Assembly (NCBI GenBank): GCA_016208685.1
Contig: JACQXM010000038.1
Span: 1-49,682, forward strand
Origin: Planctomycetota bacterium
GTDB taxonomy: Bacteria > Planctomycetota > Phycisphaerae > UBA1845
Direction of reading: 5' to 3'
Length of the DNA stretch: 49,682 bases
Below, piece after piece: positions 1-7,776 of the stretch. The position numbers and the translations under genes were made by a program. Numbering within the stretch: position 1 is the first letter of the stretch; each line of letters opens with the position of its first letter. Under the pieces are notes generated by a model, which was given only the letters and a program-made list of their open reading frames with translations, did no database searches and had not been told where the DNA came from.

Positions 1-150
1 GAGCATGGGATAGATGCGCCGCGACCAGCTGAGCATACCTCGCCTGCAGCCGCGGCTCCGCCTCGGGCAGTGTAGGGACATACCGCTACATGTCGGCTGG
101 CAGCCATCGGAAACATGACAAGATGTGTAGATACCATTGGCGTAAGCCGT

Positions 151-326
151 GGGAATCGACGAGCAGGATGAGGCTAAGCCCCGTCAGGGGCGACACATGT
201 ATGGCACGCTGCGGATGGCGCGGGAGGGGATGCGCGTCACGCGTTGCGTCGGGAGGTAGATGCGCGCCGCGGGTGTCGCCCCTGACGGGGCTCTACCGCG
301 ATGGCGTCGCCACCACACGGCTTACG
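151..326. repeat. Nested inverted repeat, two composite arms
   Basis: The 20-base unit AGCCCCGTCAGGGGCGACAC at 177-196 recurs as its exact reverse complement at 273-292. An outer 11-base unit, CGTAAGCCGTG, at 151-161 is matched in reverse complement at 316-326. The inner unit is itself palindromic (CCCCGTCAGGGG). Each arm therefore reads outer unit, about 15-25 unrelated bases, inner unit, and the arms face each other across about 76 bp. No ORF with recognisable content lies between them. From memory, similar units are common in planctomycete intergenic DNA. Confidence 0.75.
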
Positions 327-604
327 CCGTGGGCTAGGAAGTGCCGCCCGCTGACGCGGGCTGGGCCATCGGAGCGCCGCGCACGGCGTGTCGGGAGATG
401 GATCGTGCCGCGATTCGTGGGATGCACACCCGGGCAGCGCCCGCGCCCGGCGCTGCCCGGCGCGGTGGACGCGCCCTCGCCGTTCGCGCCGGTACAACCT
501 CAACCGACCATCGCCATCGCAGCCGCAGGCATCGTCGGCCGGCCGCGTAAAAGCAGGACGCAGCGCGCTGCGATCCCCGATCCGGCGCTCGGCTTGTGTA
601 GCGC

Positions 605-704
605 CTCGCAGTTACCTGACCGCATCGGAATCGTTCTCGCGGCGGGCCTTCGGCTTTCGTGGGGCCGCGCGGGCTCAAAGCCCGCGGCTCGATACGGTTA
701 GATG
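605..704 (+). repeat. Dispersed repeat family R1, copy 1
   Basis: This copy shares with the copies near 35733, 37982 and 39482 the order: TTACCTGACCG, a variable stretch, CTTCGGC, GTGGGGCCGCGCGGGCT, a short loop, AGCCCGCGGCTCG and ACGGTTAGATG. The centre forms a hairpin (GCGGGCT at 669-675 with AGCCCGC at 679-685). It lacks the outer AATGAGACAC end found in copy 3. Confidence 0.75.
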
Positions 705-916
705 CTGAAGCGGTACCGCGCTCGTGCTCCGACGCACCCAATTCTTCGGGTTGGGTGGCATGCCCAAGCACGGCACAGCCGTGCGCCGGCATGTTTTTCC
801 CGGGCATGGCGGCGCTGCGCTTGGCCACGCCACCCTCAGAATAGGCTGCGTCGGAGCACTCGAACGATCCTACCACAAAACATGCGGGCATCTCCTTGGC
901 CGGGAACGGAACGGAG

Positions 917-994
917 CGCGGAGGTTGGATCTCGCCACTCTGCCTTCGCCGTCCGACATCCGCGGCCTCTGGTTGCGGCCGAAGGCCGCCTCAG
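917..994 (-). repeat. Dispersed repeat family R3, copy 1
   Basis: Read on the minus strand, this stretch matches 35473-35547: GGCGGCCTTCGGCCGC, then GAGGCCGCGGATGTCGGACGG, CGAAGGCAGAGTGGCGAGATCC and AACC. The match is imperfect but continues for about 75 bp. It lies immediately downstream of the 194-codon acidic-protein gene on the same strand and may form part of its 3' untranslated region. Confidence 0.6.
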
Positions 995-1575
995 GTGTTC
1001 CAGGTCGATCGAGTCCCGGCGAGGAAGCTCAGTTGGCGGAAGAGGTGGTGCCGCCTGGCGATGAGCTGCCGCAACTGGACGAAATCACCGTCTGAAATAC
1101 GCCCCGAGTGGCACCACGCGATGAGGTCCTCCTCGAGCTCCAGCCAGCGGCGCGTGCCGCTCAGTTTGCGCTTGCGCTTGGCGTCGACGATGTCGAGCAT
1201 GCGGCGTACGTCCTCCTCGATCCGTCGCAGCTCCGCGGCAATGCGGGTGGACGCACCCAGCGGGTCTGATCCCAGGTGCGTGGCCTCGGACGCCCGTTGC
1301 GGTACCGTGCGAGGAACATCGGGTGAGTCATCGATCGCGCCGGCGTCCTCGCCCGCCGTTTCCTCCGCGGCCGTGGAGATGGCCGTAGCCTCGACATCGA
1401 CTGGCCCACCAATCACACCATCGTCATCCAGCGAATGTCGAGCGGCGTCGAGCAGGGCGGGATCGTCATCCTCGAGCAAGCTGTCGTCGGGGCCGGTGTC
1501 GTCATCGCCCCCGGCCTCGTCCGCCGCACCCGCGGAATTCTCATCACGCATGGATTCGTCCGGCGGCATCGACAT
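991..1575 (-). CDS. Hypothetical acidic/charged protein downstream of prenyltransferase
   Basis: I do not recognise this family. The 194-residue protein has a strongly acidic, low-complexity first half (Asp/Glu/Ala-rich, residues about 5-90). The basic, helical second half contains KRKRKL and a run resembling a coiled coil (RRIEEDVRRMLDIVDAKRK). There is no signal peptide or membrane segment. I chose the ATG at 1575 because a GGAGGGG ribosome-binding site lies about 9 bases upstream, overlapping the stop of the prenyltransferase-fold gene (stop at 1580-1582). The two genes are therefore probably one transcript with coupled translation. A longer open frame extends to 1857, but that part is antisense-like shadow of the upstream gene. 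A coiled-coil or regulatory partner is possible; no function is claimed. Confidence 0.6.
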   Translation of the reverse strand: MSMPPDESMRDENSAGAADEAGGDDDTGPDDSLLEDDDPALLDAARHSLDDDGVIGGPVDVEATAISTAAEETAGEDAGAIDDSPDVPRTVPQRASEATHLGSDPLGASTRIAAELRRIEEDVRRMLDIVDAKRKRKLSGTRRWLELEEDLIAWCHSGRISDGDFVQLRQLIARRHHLFRQLSFLAGTRSTWNT

Positions 1576-1579
1576 TCGC

Positions 1580-2704
1580 TCAGTTCCCCTCCAGCGCCGT
1601 CTGCATGGCGAGCACCGCGTAGGCGGTGACGAGATGCGCATTGCCCTCGTACCAGCGATCGGCCACGTTGGTCCAGCTCCCGTCGTCGTGCTGCAAGGAC
1701 ATAAGCTTACGACACAGTTCCTCGCGCCAACGGTGTGCCTGCCCTTCGGCGTCGACCAGAATGTCCTCTCCCCACGCATGCAGGGCGCGAGCGAAGGTGT
1801 GGTAGTAGTAATAGAGGCCCTGCTTCGCCTGCTCCTCCGGCATGTTGGGGTTGGCATCGAGGGTGTAGTGCCGGCGGATCCAGGCGAGGGCCTTCTTAAC
1901 GCGAACGTCGTCGCGATCCAGTTTGGCGTACACCATGCTCTTGAAGCCTGCGTAGGTCATGGAGCCGTAGCTGCGCAAGCGCGGGCGCTCCTCGACCACC
2001 TCGGCGCCGGCCATGGATTCGCCCTCGTTCGCCGGCGTGTAGATGAAACCGCCGTCGTCGCTGCCGCGGGCGAACGCCTGATCGTTGGTCTCGCTGAGCA
2101 TCTGGCAGCGGCTGATGAACACCATCGCCTTCTTGTAAGCCGGATCATCCGCCGACAGGCCGCTGTCCCTGAGCGCCTCGAGCATCATCTGCGTGTTGGA
2201 GAGATCCGGCCGCTTGTTGCGCCCGTAACCCTGCCCGCCGTACCAGGTGCTGCTCGCCTCGTACCCCTCGCCGTCGTCCCATTGCAGGACGCGAAGAAAG
2301 TCCTGGGCCCGGCGAATGGTATCCGCCAGGGCCGGGTCCTTCGCCGCTGCCAGGGCCATCAGCGCCACGCTGGTGTGGTAGTTCTTCTGCCCCTCCGCGT
2401 CGTCGTAGATCCCCCCGTCGGGCTGCACGTACTTCAGCACGAACGCCAGCCCGCGCCGGGCCGCGGGGTGCTTCGGACCGTAGTCCGCGTCCTGCATCAA
2501 CGCTTTCACTACCAGCGCCGTAATGGCGGGGTGCGACTTGCCGAAGGCCTCCCAGCCGCCGTCCTCCCGCTGCGCCGCCGCGAGATAGGCAAGTCCCCGG
2601 TCGACGGCCCGATGGGCATCGGCCGAAAACGACGGACGCCCAGCGTGCTCCCCTGCTGCGAGCGCCACCACTCCAATCAAACACGCGGCGAAACAGGCGA
2701 ACAT
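1580..2704 (-). CDS. Prenyltransferase/squalene-cyclase-fold repeat protein, secreted
   Basis: This 374-residue protein has an N-terminal signal-peptide-like segment (residues 1-20, hydrophobic, ending near AGEHA). Alpha/alpha-toroid repeats of the prenyltransferase and squalene-oxidase type follow. Tell-tale QW-like repeat ends are DGGWEAFG, PDGGIYDD, DDGGFIYTP and, near the C-terminus, DDGSWTNVADRWYEG. Related proteins are abundant in planctomycetes and usually lack the DxDD catalytic motif of squalene-hopene cyclase. I see no DxDD here, so a cyclase activity should not be assumed. AGGGGA lies 6 bases before the ATG at 2704. The stop overlaps the ribosome-binding site of the next gene, so they are likely co-transcribed. 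It is divergent from the TSP3-repeat gene at 3005. Confidence 0.85.
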   Translation of the reverse strand: MFACFAACLIGVVALAAGEHAGRPSFSADAHRAVDRGLAYLAAAQREDGGWEAFGKSHPAITALVVKALMQDADYGPKHPAARRGLAFVLKYVQPDGGIYDDAEGQKNYHTSVALMALAAAKDPALADTIRRAQDFLRVLQWDDGEGYEASSTWYGGQGYGRNKRPDLSNTQMMLEALRDSGLSADDPAYKKAMVFISRCQMLSETNDQAFARGSDDGGFIYTPANEGESMAGAEVVEERPRLRSYGSMTYAGFKSMVYAKLDRDDVRVKKALAWIRRHYTLDANPNMPEEQAKQGLYYYYHTFARALHAWGEDILVDAEGQAHRWREELCRKLMSLQHDDGSWTNVADRWYEGNAHLVTAYAVLAMQTALEGN

Positions 2705-3004
2705 GATCAGTCCCCTTTCGCGCCCAATAACAGGTGCTGGCGCGCGGTACGGGGTGTCAACCGCGACCGCGCAAACCGAGCCCTGTTCCGACCCTATTGA
2801 TTATAAGCCGCCGGCCGTTATCGTACCGCGTTTCCCACGCCGGGGCACCAAAAATTGCATGCCCGAGCCGGGTGTACTTTTTGCCGCGGGGGGACTAGAG
2901 TTGGTGTGACTCCTTTCCTAACGGGCGCGTTAGGACCCAGCCATAGTGAAGGGGAGTGGGGGACGGCCGGCTTGTGGCGGCCTTGGCATCGGGGAGAGAT
3001 GGCG

Positions 3005-5056
3005 ATGTATCAAGTAGATTCGACAATCGATAAGCAGGCCCGTGGCGGAGCCGTGCGGGGAACGGCCAGGTTGGCGGCCGTGCTCATGATCGGTGTTTTC
3101 ACCTGGGCGGCTCCCGGCGCCCGGGCGCAATCGGTCAACGGCGTTTGTGCCACGGGGTCGATCCAGATCCCGGGCACGGACCCCCGTCCGGGCACGGTGG
3201 ACGCGCGGGACCCGGCCGACATCGGCGGAGCCGCAGGCGGCGTCGGCATCCTCGGCATCGGCTCGGCCTCCGAGCCAATCACCGTGATGCTCACGCTGGC
3301 CGCAGGTACATCGCAAAATCTGGTGGCGGACGCTCGATGCTGGGGCGTCTGCGAAACCAGCGACCGGGGCCTTGGCCTTAACGCCATCGCTAACGTTGTT
3401 CGGGTTTCGAACACTACGTATCGCCTCACCCTGGCACGGGCCATCACTCCCGGCGAAGCGACCATTATCAGCTACCACGGCGACGACGACGGCATGCTGG
3501 TTTATCGTTCGCACCCCGCGAACGTAAACGGCGACCGCATCGCGCTGCCCAACGACATCCTCACCTTGATCAACTTCCTGAATCGCGCCACGGTCGGCAA
3601 CGAGGTGGTCACCCCTCTCTACGGCACGTACAGCACAGACATCGACCACAACGGCGTGTTCGATACCGATGACATCACCCGGCTGATCAGCCTGTTGAAT
3701 GACGGCACGCCGGGCTTCAGCAGCATGTGGATCAACAGCGCTTTGCCAGACGCCTGCAAGGCCTGCGGCGCATGTGATAACGACCTCGATCGGATTCCCG
3801 ATGCCGCGGACAACTGTCCCAACGTCGCCAACGTCAACCAGCAGGACGCGGATAACGACGGCGTCGGCAACGTCTGTGACAACTGCCGCAGCACGCCCAA
3901 CTTCGATCAGTTGGATGACGACACCGATTTCGTGGGCAACGCCTGCGACAACTGCGTAACCACGCAGAATTCCAACCAGGCCGACGCCGATGGTGACGGA
4001 ATCGGCGACGCCTGCGAGGCTCCGCCCGGTGGCGGTGGTGGCGGCGGCGGTGGTGGTGGTGGAGGCGGCGGCGGCGGGAACGTGACCATCCCCGACGACT
4101 GCCCCAAGGCCAAGGCCGCCGGCGAGCCGGATGCAGACGGTGACGGCGTTGCGAATGCCTGCGACACCGCTCCGAACGATGCGACGGTTTGCGGCGACTC
4201 GGACGAGGACGGTTGCGACGATTGCTCCTCGGGCACGTTCGACCCCGCGGAGGACGGCACCGATACCGACGGCAATGGCCTGTGCGACGAGACCGATCCC
4301 GTTGACACCCAGGATTGCCCCCGTACTGCGGCGGTAGGGCAGCCGGACTCCGACGGCGACGGCGTGGCCAACTTCTGCGACGCCCGTCCCTCGGACGCAG
4401 GGCGCTGCGGCGACTCCGACGCCGACACGTGCGACGATTGCTCCTCCGGGCGTTTCGATCCGCGTAATGACGGCCCCGATCCGGACGGCAACGGCATATG
4501 CAACGTCCCCGGCGAACCGGTGGACAGCGACGACGACGGCGAGCCGGACATCACGGACAACTGTCCGGACGACGCCAACGAGGACCAGAATGACGCCGAC
4601 GGCGACGGCCGGGGTGACGTTTGCGACAACTGCCCGCAGGCTGCCAACGCGGGACAAAGCGACGACGACGGCGACGGTCTGGGCGACGATTGCGACAATT
4701 GCCCGGAGGAAGCCAACGCCGATCAAGCCGACAGCGATGACGACGGCGCCGGCGACGCCTGTGATGAGCCACCCGCGCCCCAGCCGCTCGACTCCGACGG
4801 CGATGGCGTGACAGACGCAGAGGATAACTGCCCGAACGCCGACAACGCCGATCAGGCGGATGCCGATGCCGACGGTGTCGGCGACGCCTGCGAACCCGTC
4901 CCCGATGACGGCGGAGCCGGTGTGGGCAGCGGCGCCGGCCCCGGACCGTGCGGTGCCTGTGGCGGCGGCGGCGGCGTGGGCATGATCTTCAGCCTCTTCG
5001 GCTGGCTCGGCCTGCGATCGCACACGCGGCGTTTGCGTCCGCGGCGTGCCGCCTAA
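3005..5056 (+). CDS. Secreted thrombospondin-type-3 / dockerin-like calcium-binding protein
   Basis: This 683-residue protein is probably surface-exposed. The signal peptide ends near APGARAQS. A first domain (about residues 38-165) includes an IPGTDPRPG stretch, and a dockerin-like pair of EF-hand loops follows (VNGDRIALPNDILTLINFLN and DIDHNGVFDTDDITRLISLL). Tandem thrombospondin type 3 repeats come next (DNCPxxxNxxQxDxDxDGxGDxCD), interrupted by a poly-glycine run encoded at about 4027-4080. The C-terminus is PCGACGGGGG, a hydrophobic stretch (VGMIFSLFGWLGL) and an Arg-rich tail, resembling tripartite CTERM sorting tags. I prefer the ATG at 3005 because GGGGAG sits 8 bases upstream; the ATG at 2999 is too close to it. 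Calcium binding follows from the repeat family. Confidence 0.85.
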   Translation: MYQVDSTIDKQARGGAVRGTARLAAVLMIGVFTWAAPGARAQSVNGVCATGSIQIPGTDPRPGTVDARDPADIGGAAGGVGILGIGSASEPITVMLTLAAGTSQNLVADARCWGVCETSDRGLGLNAIANVVRVSNTTYRLTLARAITPGEATIISYHGDDDGMLVYRSHPANVNGDRIALPNDILTLINFLNRATVGNEVVTPLYGTYSTDIDHNGVFDTDDITRLISLLNDGTPGFSSMWINSALPDACKACGACDNDLDRIPDAADNCPNVANVNQQDADNDGVGNVCDNCRSTPNFDQLDDDTDFVGNACDNCVTTQNSNQADADGDGIGDACEAPPGGGGGGGGGGGGGGGGGNVTIPDDCPKAKAAGEPDADGDGVANACDTAPNDATVCGDSDEDGCDDCSSGTFDPAEDGTDTDGNGLCDETDPVDTQDCPRTAAVGQPDSDGDGVANFCDARPSDAGRCGDSDADTCDDCSSGRFDPRNDGPDPDGNGICNVPGEPVDSDDDGEPDITDNCPDDANEDQNDADGDGRGDVCDNCPQAANAGQSDDDGDGLGDDCDNCPEEANADQADSDDDGAGDACDEPPAPQPLDSDGDGVTDAEDNCPNADNADQADADADGVGDACEPVPDDGGAGVGSGAGPGPCGACGGGGGVGMIFSLFGWLGLRSHTRRLRPRRAA

Positions 5057-5080
5057 CGGCGAGGCGTGCGTTCGCGGGCT

Positions 5081-5104
5081 CCACGGGCCGGCAGCCCGTG
5101 CCAC
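5081..5104. repeat. Hairpin repeat of the GTGGCACGGGC type
   Basis: CACGGGC and GCCCGTG form a 7-bp stem around CGGCA. The same GTGGCACGGGC core recurs at 17719-17766 and at 39400-39420. It begins 25 bases after the TSP3 gene stop and could act as a 3'-end structure, but no U-tract follows. Confidence 0.5.
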
Positions 5105-5237
5105 ACCGCATAAGCAGCATGGCCAAGCACAGTGCCGCCCTGCGTGGAGCGGCCGGCCACTGGTTTAAGAGACGTTCCGATGCCCCGTTGCCTGGTGACC
5201 CGGGCGACGGGGCATCGTTCATTTTCGGTGGGTGGTA

Positions 5238-5372
5238 TGGCGGGTGGCGCACCGCTTCAGCGGTGAGGAGCCGAGCGCTTCGCGAATGAAGAATGGTTAA
5301 TGTGGAATGCCGAAACCGGGCCGCGACCGGAAAGCAGAGCCGCGAACGTAAGGCAGCGGGCCTTCGCCGCTG
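5238..5372 (+). repeat. Dispersed repeat family R2, copy a
   Basis: It matches 5478-5594 closely, starting CGGGTGGCGCACCGCTTC and running through GAATGAAGAATGGTTAATG to GCCGCGACCG. This copy has about 22 additional bases after GCCGCGACCG, duplicating part of the GAGCCGCGAACGTAAGGCAG end. The terminal GAGCCGCGACC...GAGCGGGC motif also appears at 17349-17410, 17561-17625 and 35644-35668. Confidence 0.7.
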
Positions 5373-5477
5373 GGGCACGGCCGCCGCCTTATCAGTACCG
5401 CGAATGCTAACGAGCGGCGCGGGTGCCACTGCTCTGTGAGCAGTGATCTTCCGTTCAGCGCGCGCCGAGCGGCTGGG

Positions 5478-5594
5478 TGGCGGGTGGCGCACCGCTTCTG
5501 CGGTGGGGAGCCGAACGCCCTGCGAATGAAGAATGGTGAATGTGGACTGCGGAAACCGAGCCGCGACCGTGAGGGAGCGGGCCTTCGCCGCTGG
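5478..5594 (+). repeat. Dispersed repeat family R2, copy b
   Basis: This is the second of two direct copies 240 bp apart. It carries GAATGAAGAATGGTGAATG followed by GAGCCGCGACCGTGAGGGAG and CGGGCCTTCGCCGCTGGAGC. Its middle part is distantly similar to family R3 (GAATGTCGAATGGCGAATGC at 35512-35531), so R2 and R3 may share an ancestor. Confidence 0.7.
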
Positions 5595-5791
5595 AGCCTT
5601 CTTCCTTTCGTCTACTGCCTTCTGCCCCGCCAGTCCGGCTGCGGTGTCCGCCCGGGCATCCGCCTCCCGCGCCGTGGCCCTCGCCGGCACCGTCGCGGTT
5701 TACCGGGCCCTCAAGATCGGCTACGATACTGAAGGCGACCGAGAAGGAAGCCTGAAGCGCGACGACGAACTTCAGCCGCGGGAGCCGAGCC

Positions 5792-7114
5792 ATGGCTCGA
5801 ACGCCCGAGCGCGACCACGCCGGCAACCTGATTAAGGACACCCGCTTCGTTTACGTCTACGACGCCTGGAATCGGCTGGTGAAGGTCCGCTCCGCCAACG
5901 ACGCCGATGGTGAGCGCAGCGAACGGGAGCAGTCCGCCATTGGTAAAGCGGACAGGGAAGTCCGCGTCAGGACTGCGACCTGCCCGGAGGAAGCAAGCCT
6001 GAGGCCAGCGACTGGAGGGGTCATCCAGACCGCCGAGTACGACGGCACAGGGCGGCGGATGCAGAAAGTGGTGAGCAACTCCGGCGAGTACGACAAGACC
6101 GAGACCTACCTCTACGAAGAAGGCTGGAGGATCGCCCAGATCAACGACGGTTCGGGCTACACGGTGCAGCAGTTCATCCACGGCACGCAGTACATCGACG
6201 AGGTGGTGACGATGCGGGTCAAGGGTGAGCGAAGCGAACGCGAGCGGCCCGCCATAGGTAAAGCGAGCAGGAGGCTCGCGTCAGGGCCGCTAGTCTGCCC
6301 GAAGGGAATGAGCACGACGCGAATGACCGGCGGGAAGGGCGACCTGTACCTACACCAAGACGCCAACTGGAACGTCATCGCGGCCACCGACCTGGGCGGC
6401 GCGGTCGTGGAGCGCTACGTCTACACACCCTACGGCGAGCTGACCGTACACCAGCTTACCTCCTATGGCGACCGCGACGGCGACCAGGACGTAGACACCA
6501 CCGACAAGGGTACGGTGGGCACGACGTGCACGGGCACCGTGTCCGGCGGTTGCCGGATTCTCGACCTCGATTTCGACGGGGATTGCGACTCGACGGACGC
6601 GGGGCTGTTTGACAGTCTGACGCAGGGGGCGGCGAGGCATCCGGGGCGGGTGGCGACAGCGACCGCGCAATCCCGCGCGCATCAGGGCCTTTCCGTTGAC
6701 GCCGAACTTGCATCCTACCAGAATCGCCATCGACAATACGCGGCCGCACAGCGGCTATTCGCCCAGCGCGATCCCTTGTATTCGCGGACGTCGCCCCTGC
6801 CCACACACCTCCATGATGGTCTCAACAGCTATGATTGTCTGCGACGCGCCCCGGTGAGATATACCGATCCACAAGGTCTCCAAACAGCAGGCACATCATG
6901 CGGAACCGGGATCGGTATGTCGTCCTTAGGGAACGCATGTTGCAATTGCCGAAATCCCACCACCGGTGCGACCGGTAAGAACTGCACAGGGATCCCCTTG
7001 AAATGTCGCGCGGTTCCCGGTAGCAACCAGGGTGTATGGGGGATCGATTTGGGTACAGGGGGATGTTGTGCACAGGGCGTCACGTGTGGCCCCTGCGCTG
7101 TGCCCAATTGCTAA
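5792..7114 (+). CDS. RHS-repeat core protein with inserted dockerin-like segment and Cys-rich tip
   Basis: At 440 residues this is short for an RHS protein. It starts within the last YD-type repeats (residues 10-35, AGNLIKD...YDAWNRLVKV). RHS core landmarks follow: EYDGTGRRM, YLYEEGWRI, FIHGTQYIDE, ERYVYTPYGEL and the end of the RHS-associated core (SYQNRHRQY, RLFAQRDP, RYTDPQGL, about 308-363). A dockerin-like calcium-loop segment lies inside the core at about 225-274 (DRDGDQDVDTTDK and DLDFDGDCDSTDAGLFD). Residues 364-440 form a variable tip with eleven cysteines. Two 36-residue in-frame insertions (41-76 and 146-181) interrupt otherwise normal core sequence. GGGAG precedes the ATG by about 7 bases. 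There is no signal peptide, so the N-terminus may be truncated. Base composition falls towards the 3' end. Confidence 0.8.
   Translation: MARTPERDHAGNLIKDTRFVYVYDAWNRLVKVRSANDADGERSEREQSAIGKADREVRVRTATCPEEASLRPATGGVIQTAEYDGTGRRMQKVVSNSGEYDKTETYLYEEGWRIAQINDGSGYTVQQFIHGTQYIDEVVTMRVKGERSERERPAIGKASRRLASGPLVCPKGMSTTRMTGGKGDLYLHQDANWNVIAATDLGGAVVERYVYTPYGELTVHQLTSYGDRDGDQDVDTTDKGTVGTTCTGTVSGGCRILDLDFDGDCDSTDAGLFDSLTQGAARHPGRVATATAQSRAHQGLSVDAELASYQNRHRQYAAAQRLFAQRDPLYSRTSPLPTHLHDGLNSYDCLRRAPVRYTDPQGLQTAGTSCGTGIGMSSLGNACCNCRNPTTGATGKNCTGIPLKCRAVPGSNQGVWGIDLGTGGCCAQGVTCGPCAVPNC
5912..6019 (+). repeat. 108-bp in-frame intragenic repeat, copy 1
   Basis: This encodes RHS residues 41-76, beginning ERSEREQSAIGKA and ending RPATGG. 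It is exactly 36 codons long and resembles the segment at 6227-6334. Both follow a Gly codon (GGT), keep the same reading frame and leave plausible RHS sequence on either side (DADG before, VIQTAEYDG after). Confidence 0.75.
6227..6334 (+). repeat. 108-bp in-frame intragenic repeat, copy 2
   Basis: This encodes residues 146-181, beginning ERSERERPAIGKA and ending TRMTGG, again exactly 36 codons. Removing it joins VTMRVKG to KGDLYLHQDANW, the usual RHS core order. It contains GAGCGAAGCGAACGCGAGC and AGCAGGAGGCTCGCGTCAGG. Confidence 0.75.
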
Positions 7115-7128
7115 AAGTCTGTTGGTAT

Positions 7129-7776
7129 ATGCGGAGTGATTTGTTGCGGCGAAGCCATCTGCACCTCTTTCGGTCCATCCTGGTCGCGTTCGTGGTGGAC
7201 TGCGCTTCGCTTGTTCTTCTAGATTTAGGTGGTGTCTACATTGGCCTTAGCTTAAAAGCGACAATCGAACAAACGCCCGCACCGTGGGCCCTGCTACAGC
7301 GCTCAAGTAACACGCAGTACATTGTCGGGGTCGTTGAATGGCTTCGACTCCCAGAGAGTTATATGCTCGCGACACCGATAACTCTGATTGGTTTGCACCT
7401 GTCGCTGTGCGCCCTTATACTGTTTTTTCGACTGCGATCCGTGCGCTTACATTCATTCATATCGGCGTTGAGTCGTTCGGTCGTGGCGACAAGTCTGGTG
7501 GCTTTTGTTTTGCTTGTCCCGGCCGTTGTGTTGTTCAACAGTCCCATTACCGTAGGTGCATTCTGTGCTCCGTCGGCCGTACGCATTTCATACGTGTGTG
7601 CGATTACAACAACGTTGGTCGTGGTGGTTGTGCTCGATACCCAACAGACACTGGCACGAGGGCGACGGATCCAAGGCCGCTGCAACAAGTGCGGTTACTT
7701 ACTTCTGGGGATCGGCAGCACGCGATGCCCGGAGTGTGGAATAGAGAATCGAAGGGCAATCGTAAGCGTTCGGTGA
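7129..7776 (+). CDS. Membrane protein with C-terminal planctomycete-type zinc ribbon
   Basis: This 215-residue protein has about four hydrophobic segments: FRSILVAFVVDCASLVLLDL (16-35), ATPITLIGLHLSLCALILFF (81-100), SVVATSLVAFVLLVPAVVLF (about 115-137) and ISYVCAITTTLVVVVVLD (about 153-170). A four-cysteine zinc ribbon follows (CNKCGYLLLG...RCPECG, about 184-205), a hallmark of planctomycete membrane and hypothetical proteins. The ATG at 7129 is 14 bases after the RHS stop, so the genes are probably co-transcribed. Its place behind an RHS protein with a variable tip is where an immunity gene would sit, but nothing in the sequence proves that role. GC is visibly lower than in the neighbours, suggesting separate acquisition together with the RHS tip. 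Confidence 0.7.
   Translation: MRSDLLRRSHLHLFRSILVAFVVDCASLVLLDLGGVYIGLSLKATIEQTPAPWALLQRSSNTQYIVGVVEWLRLPESYMLATPITLIGLHLSLCALILFFRLRSVRLHSFISALSRSVVATSLVAFVLLVPAVVLFNSPITVGAFCAPSAVRISYVCAITTTLVVVVVLDTQQTLARGRRIQGRCNKCGYLLLGIGSTRCPECGIENRRAIVSVR

Larger units (their letters stand above)
1..990. other. Non-coding, repeat-rich region
   Basis: I see no convincing gene here. Many open frames exist on both strands, but they overlap one another, are Arg/Ala/Pro-rich and carry no recognisable domain, as expected by chance at this GC content. The stretch holds a nested inverted repeat (about 151-326), one copy of the roughly 100-bp dispersed repeat (605-704) and an inverted copy of a second dispersed repeat (917-994), each listed separately. 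Confidence 0.6.
5057..5791. other. Non-coding, repeat-bearing intergenic region
   Basis: No convincing gene is seen. The region holds a short hairpin repeat (5081-5104) and a direct duplication of about 120 bp (5238-5372 and 5478-5594). The bases just before 5792 could retain an RHS/YD-repeat remnant: one frame reads GYDTEGDREGSLKRDDE near 5718-5770. That is too short to call. Confidence 0.5.

Noticed and set aside
896..2800. 634-codon plus-strand open frame
   Set aside because: It is antisense to the prenyltransferase-fold gene and its acidic partner, which have domain motifs, ribosome-binding sites and coupled stops. The translation is low-complexity Arg/Ser/Val-rich.
3780..4900. Regularly spaced short repeats that could suggest a CRISPR or satellite array
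   Set aside because: They encode TSP3 calcium loops in one frame with degenerate codons; units differ at third positions and no spacer structure exists.
2930..5104. 724-codon minus-strand open frame
   Set aside because: It is antisense to the TSP3-repeat gene. Its Val/Ile/Ala/Gly periodicity simply mirrors the Asp-rich repeats on the other strand.
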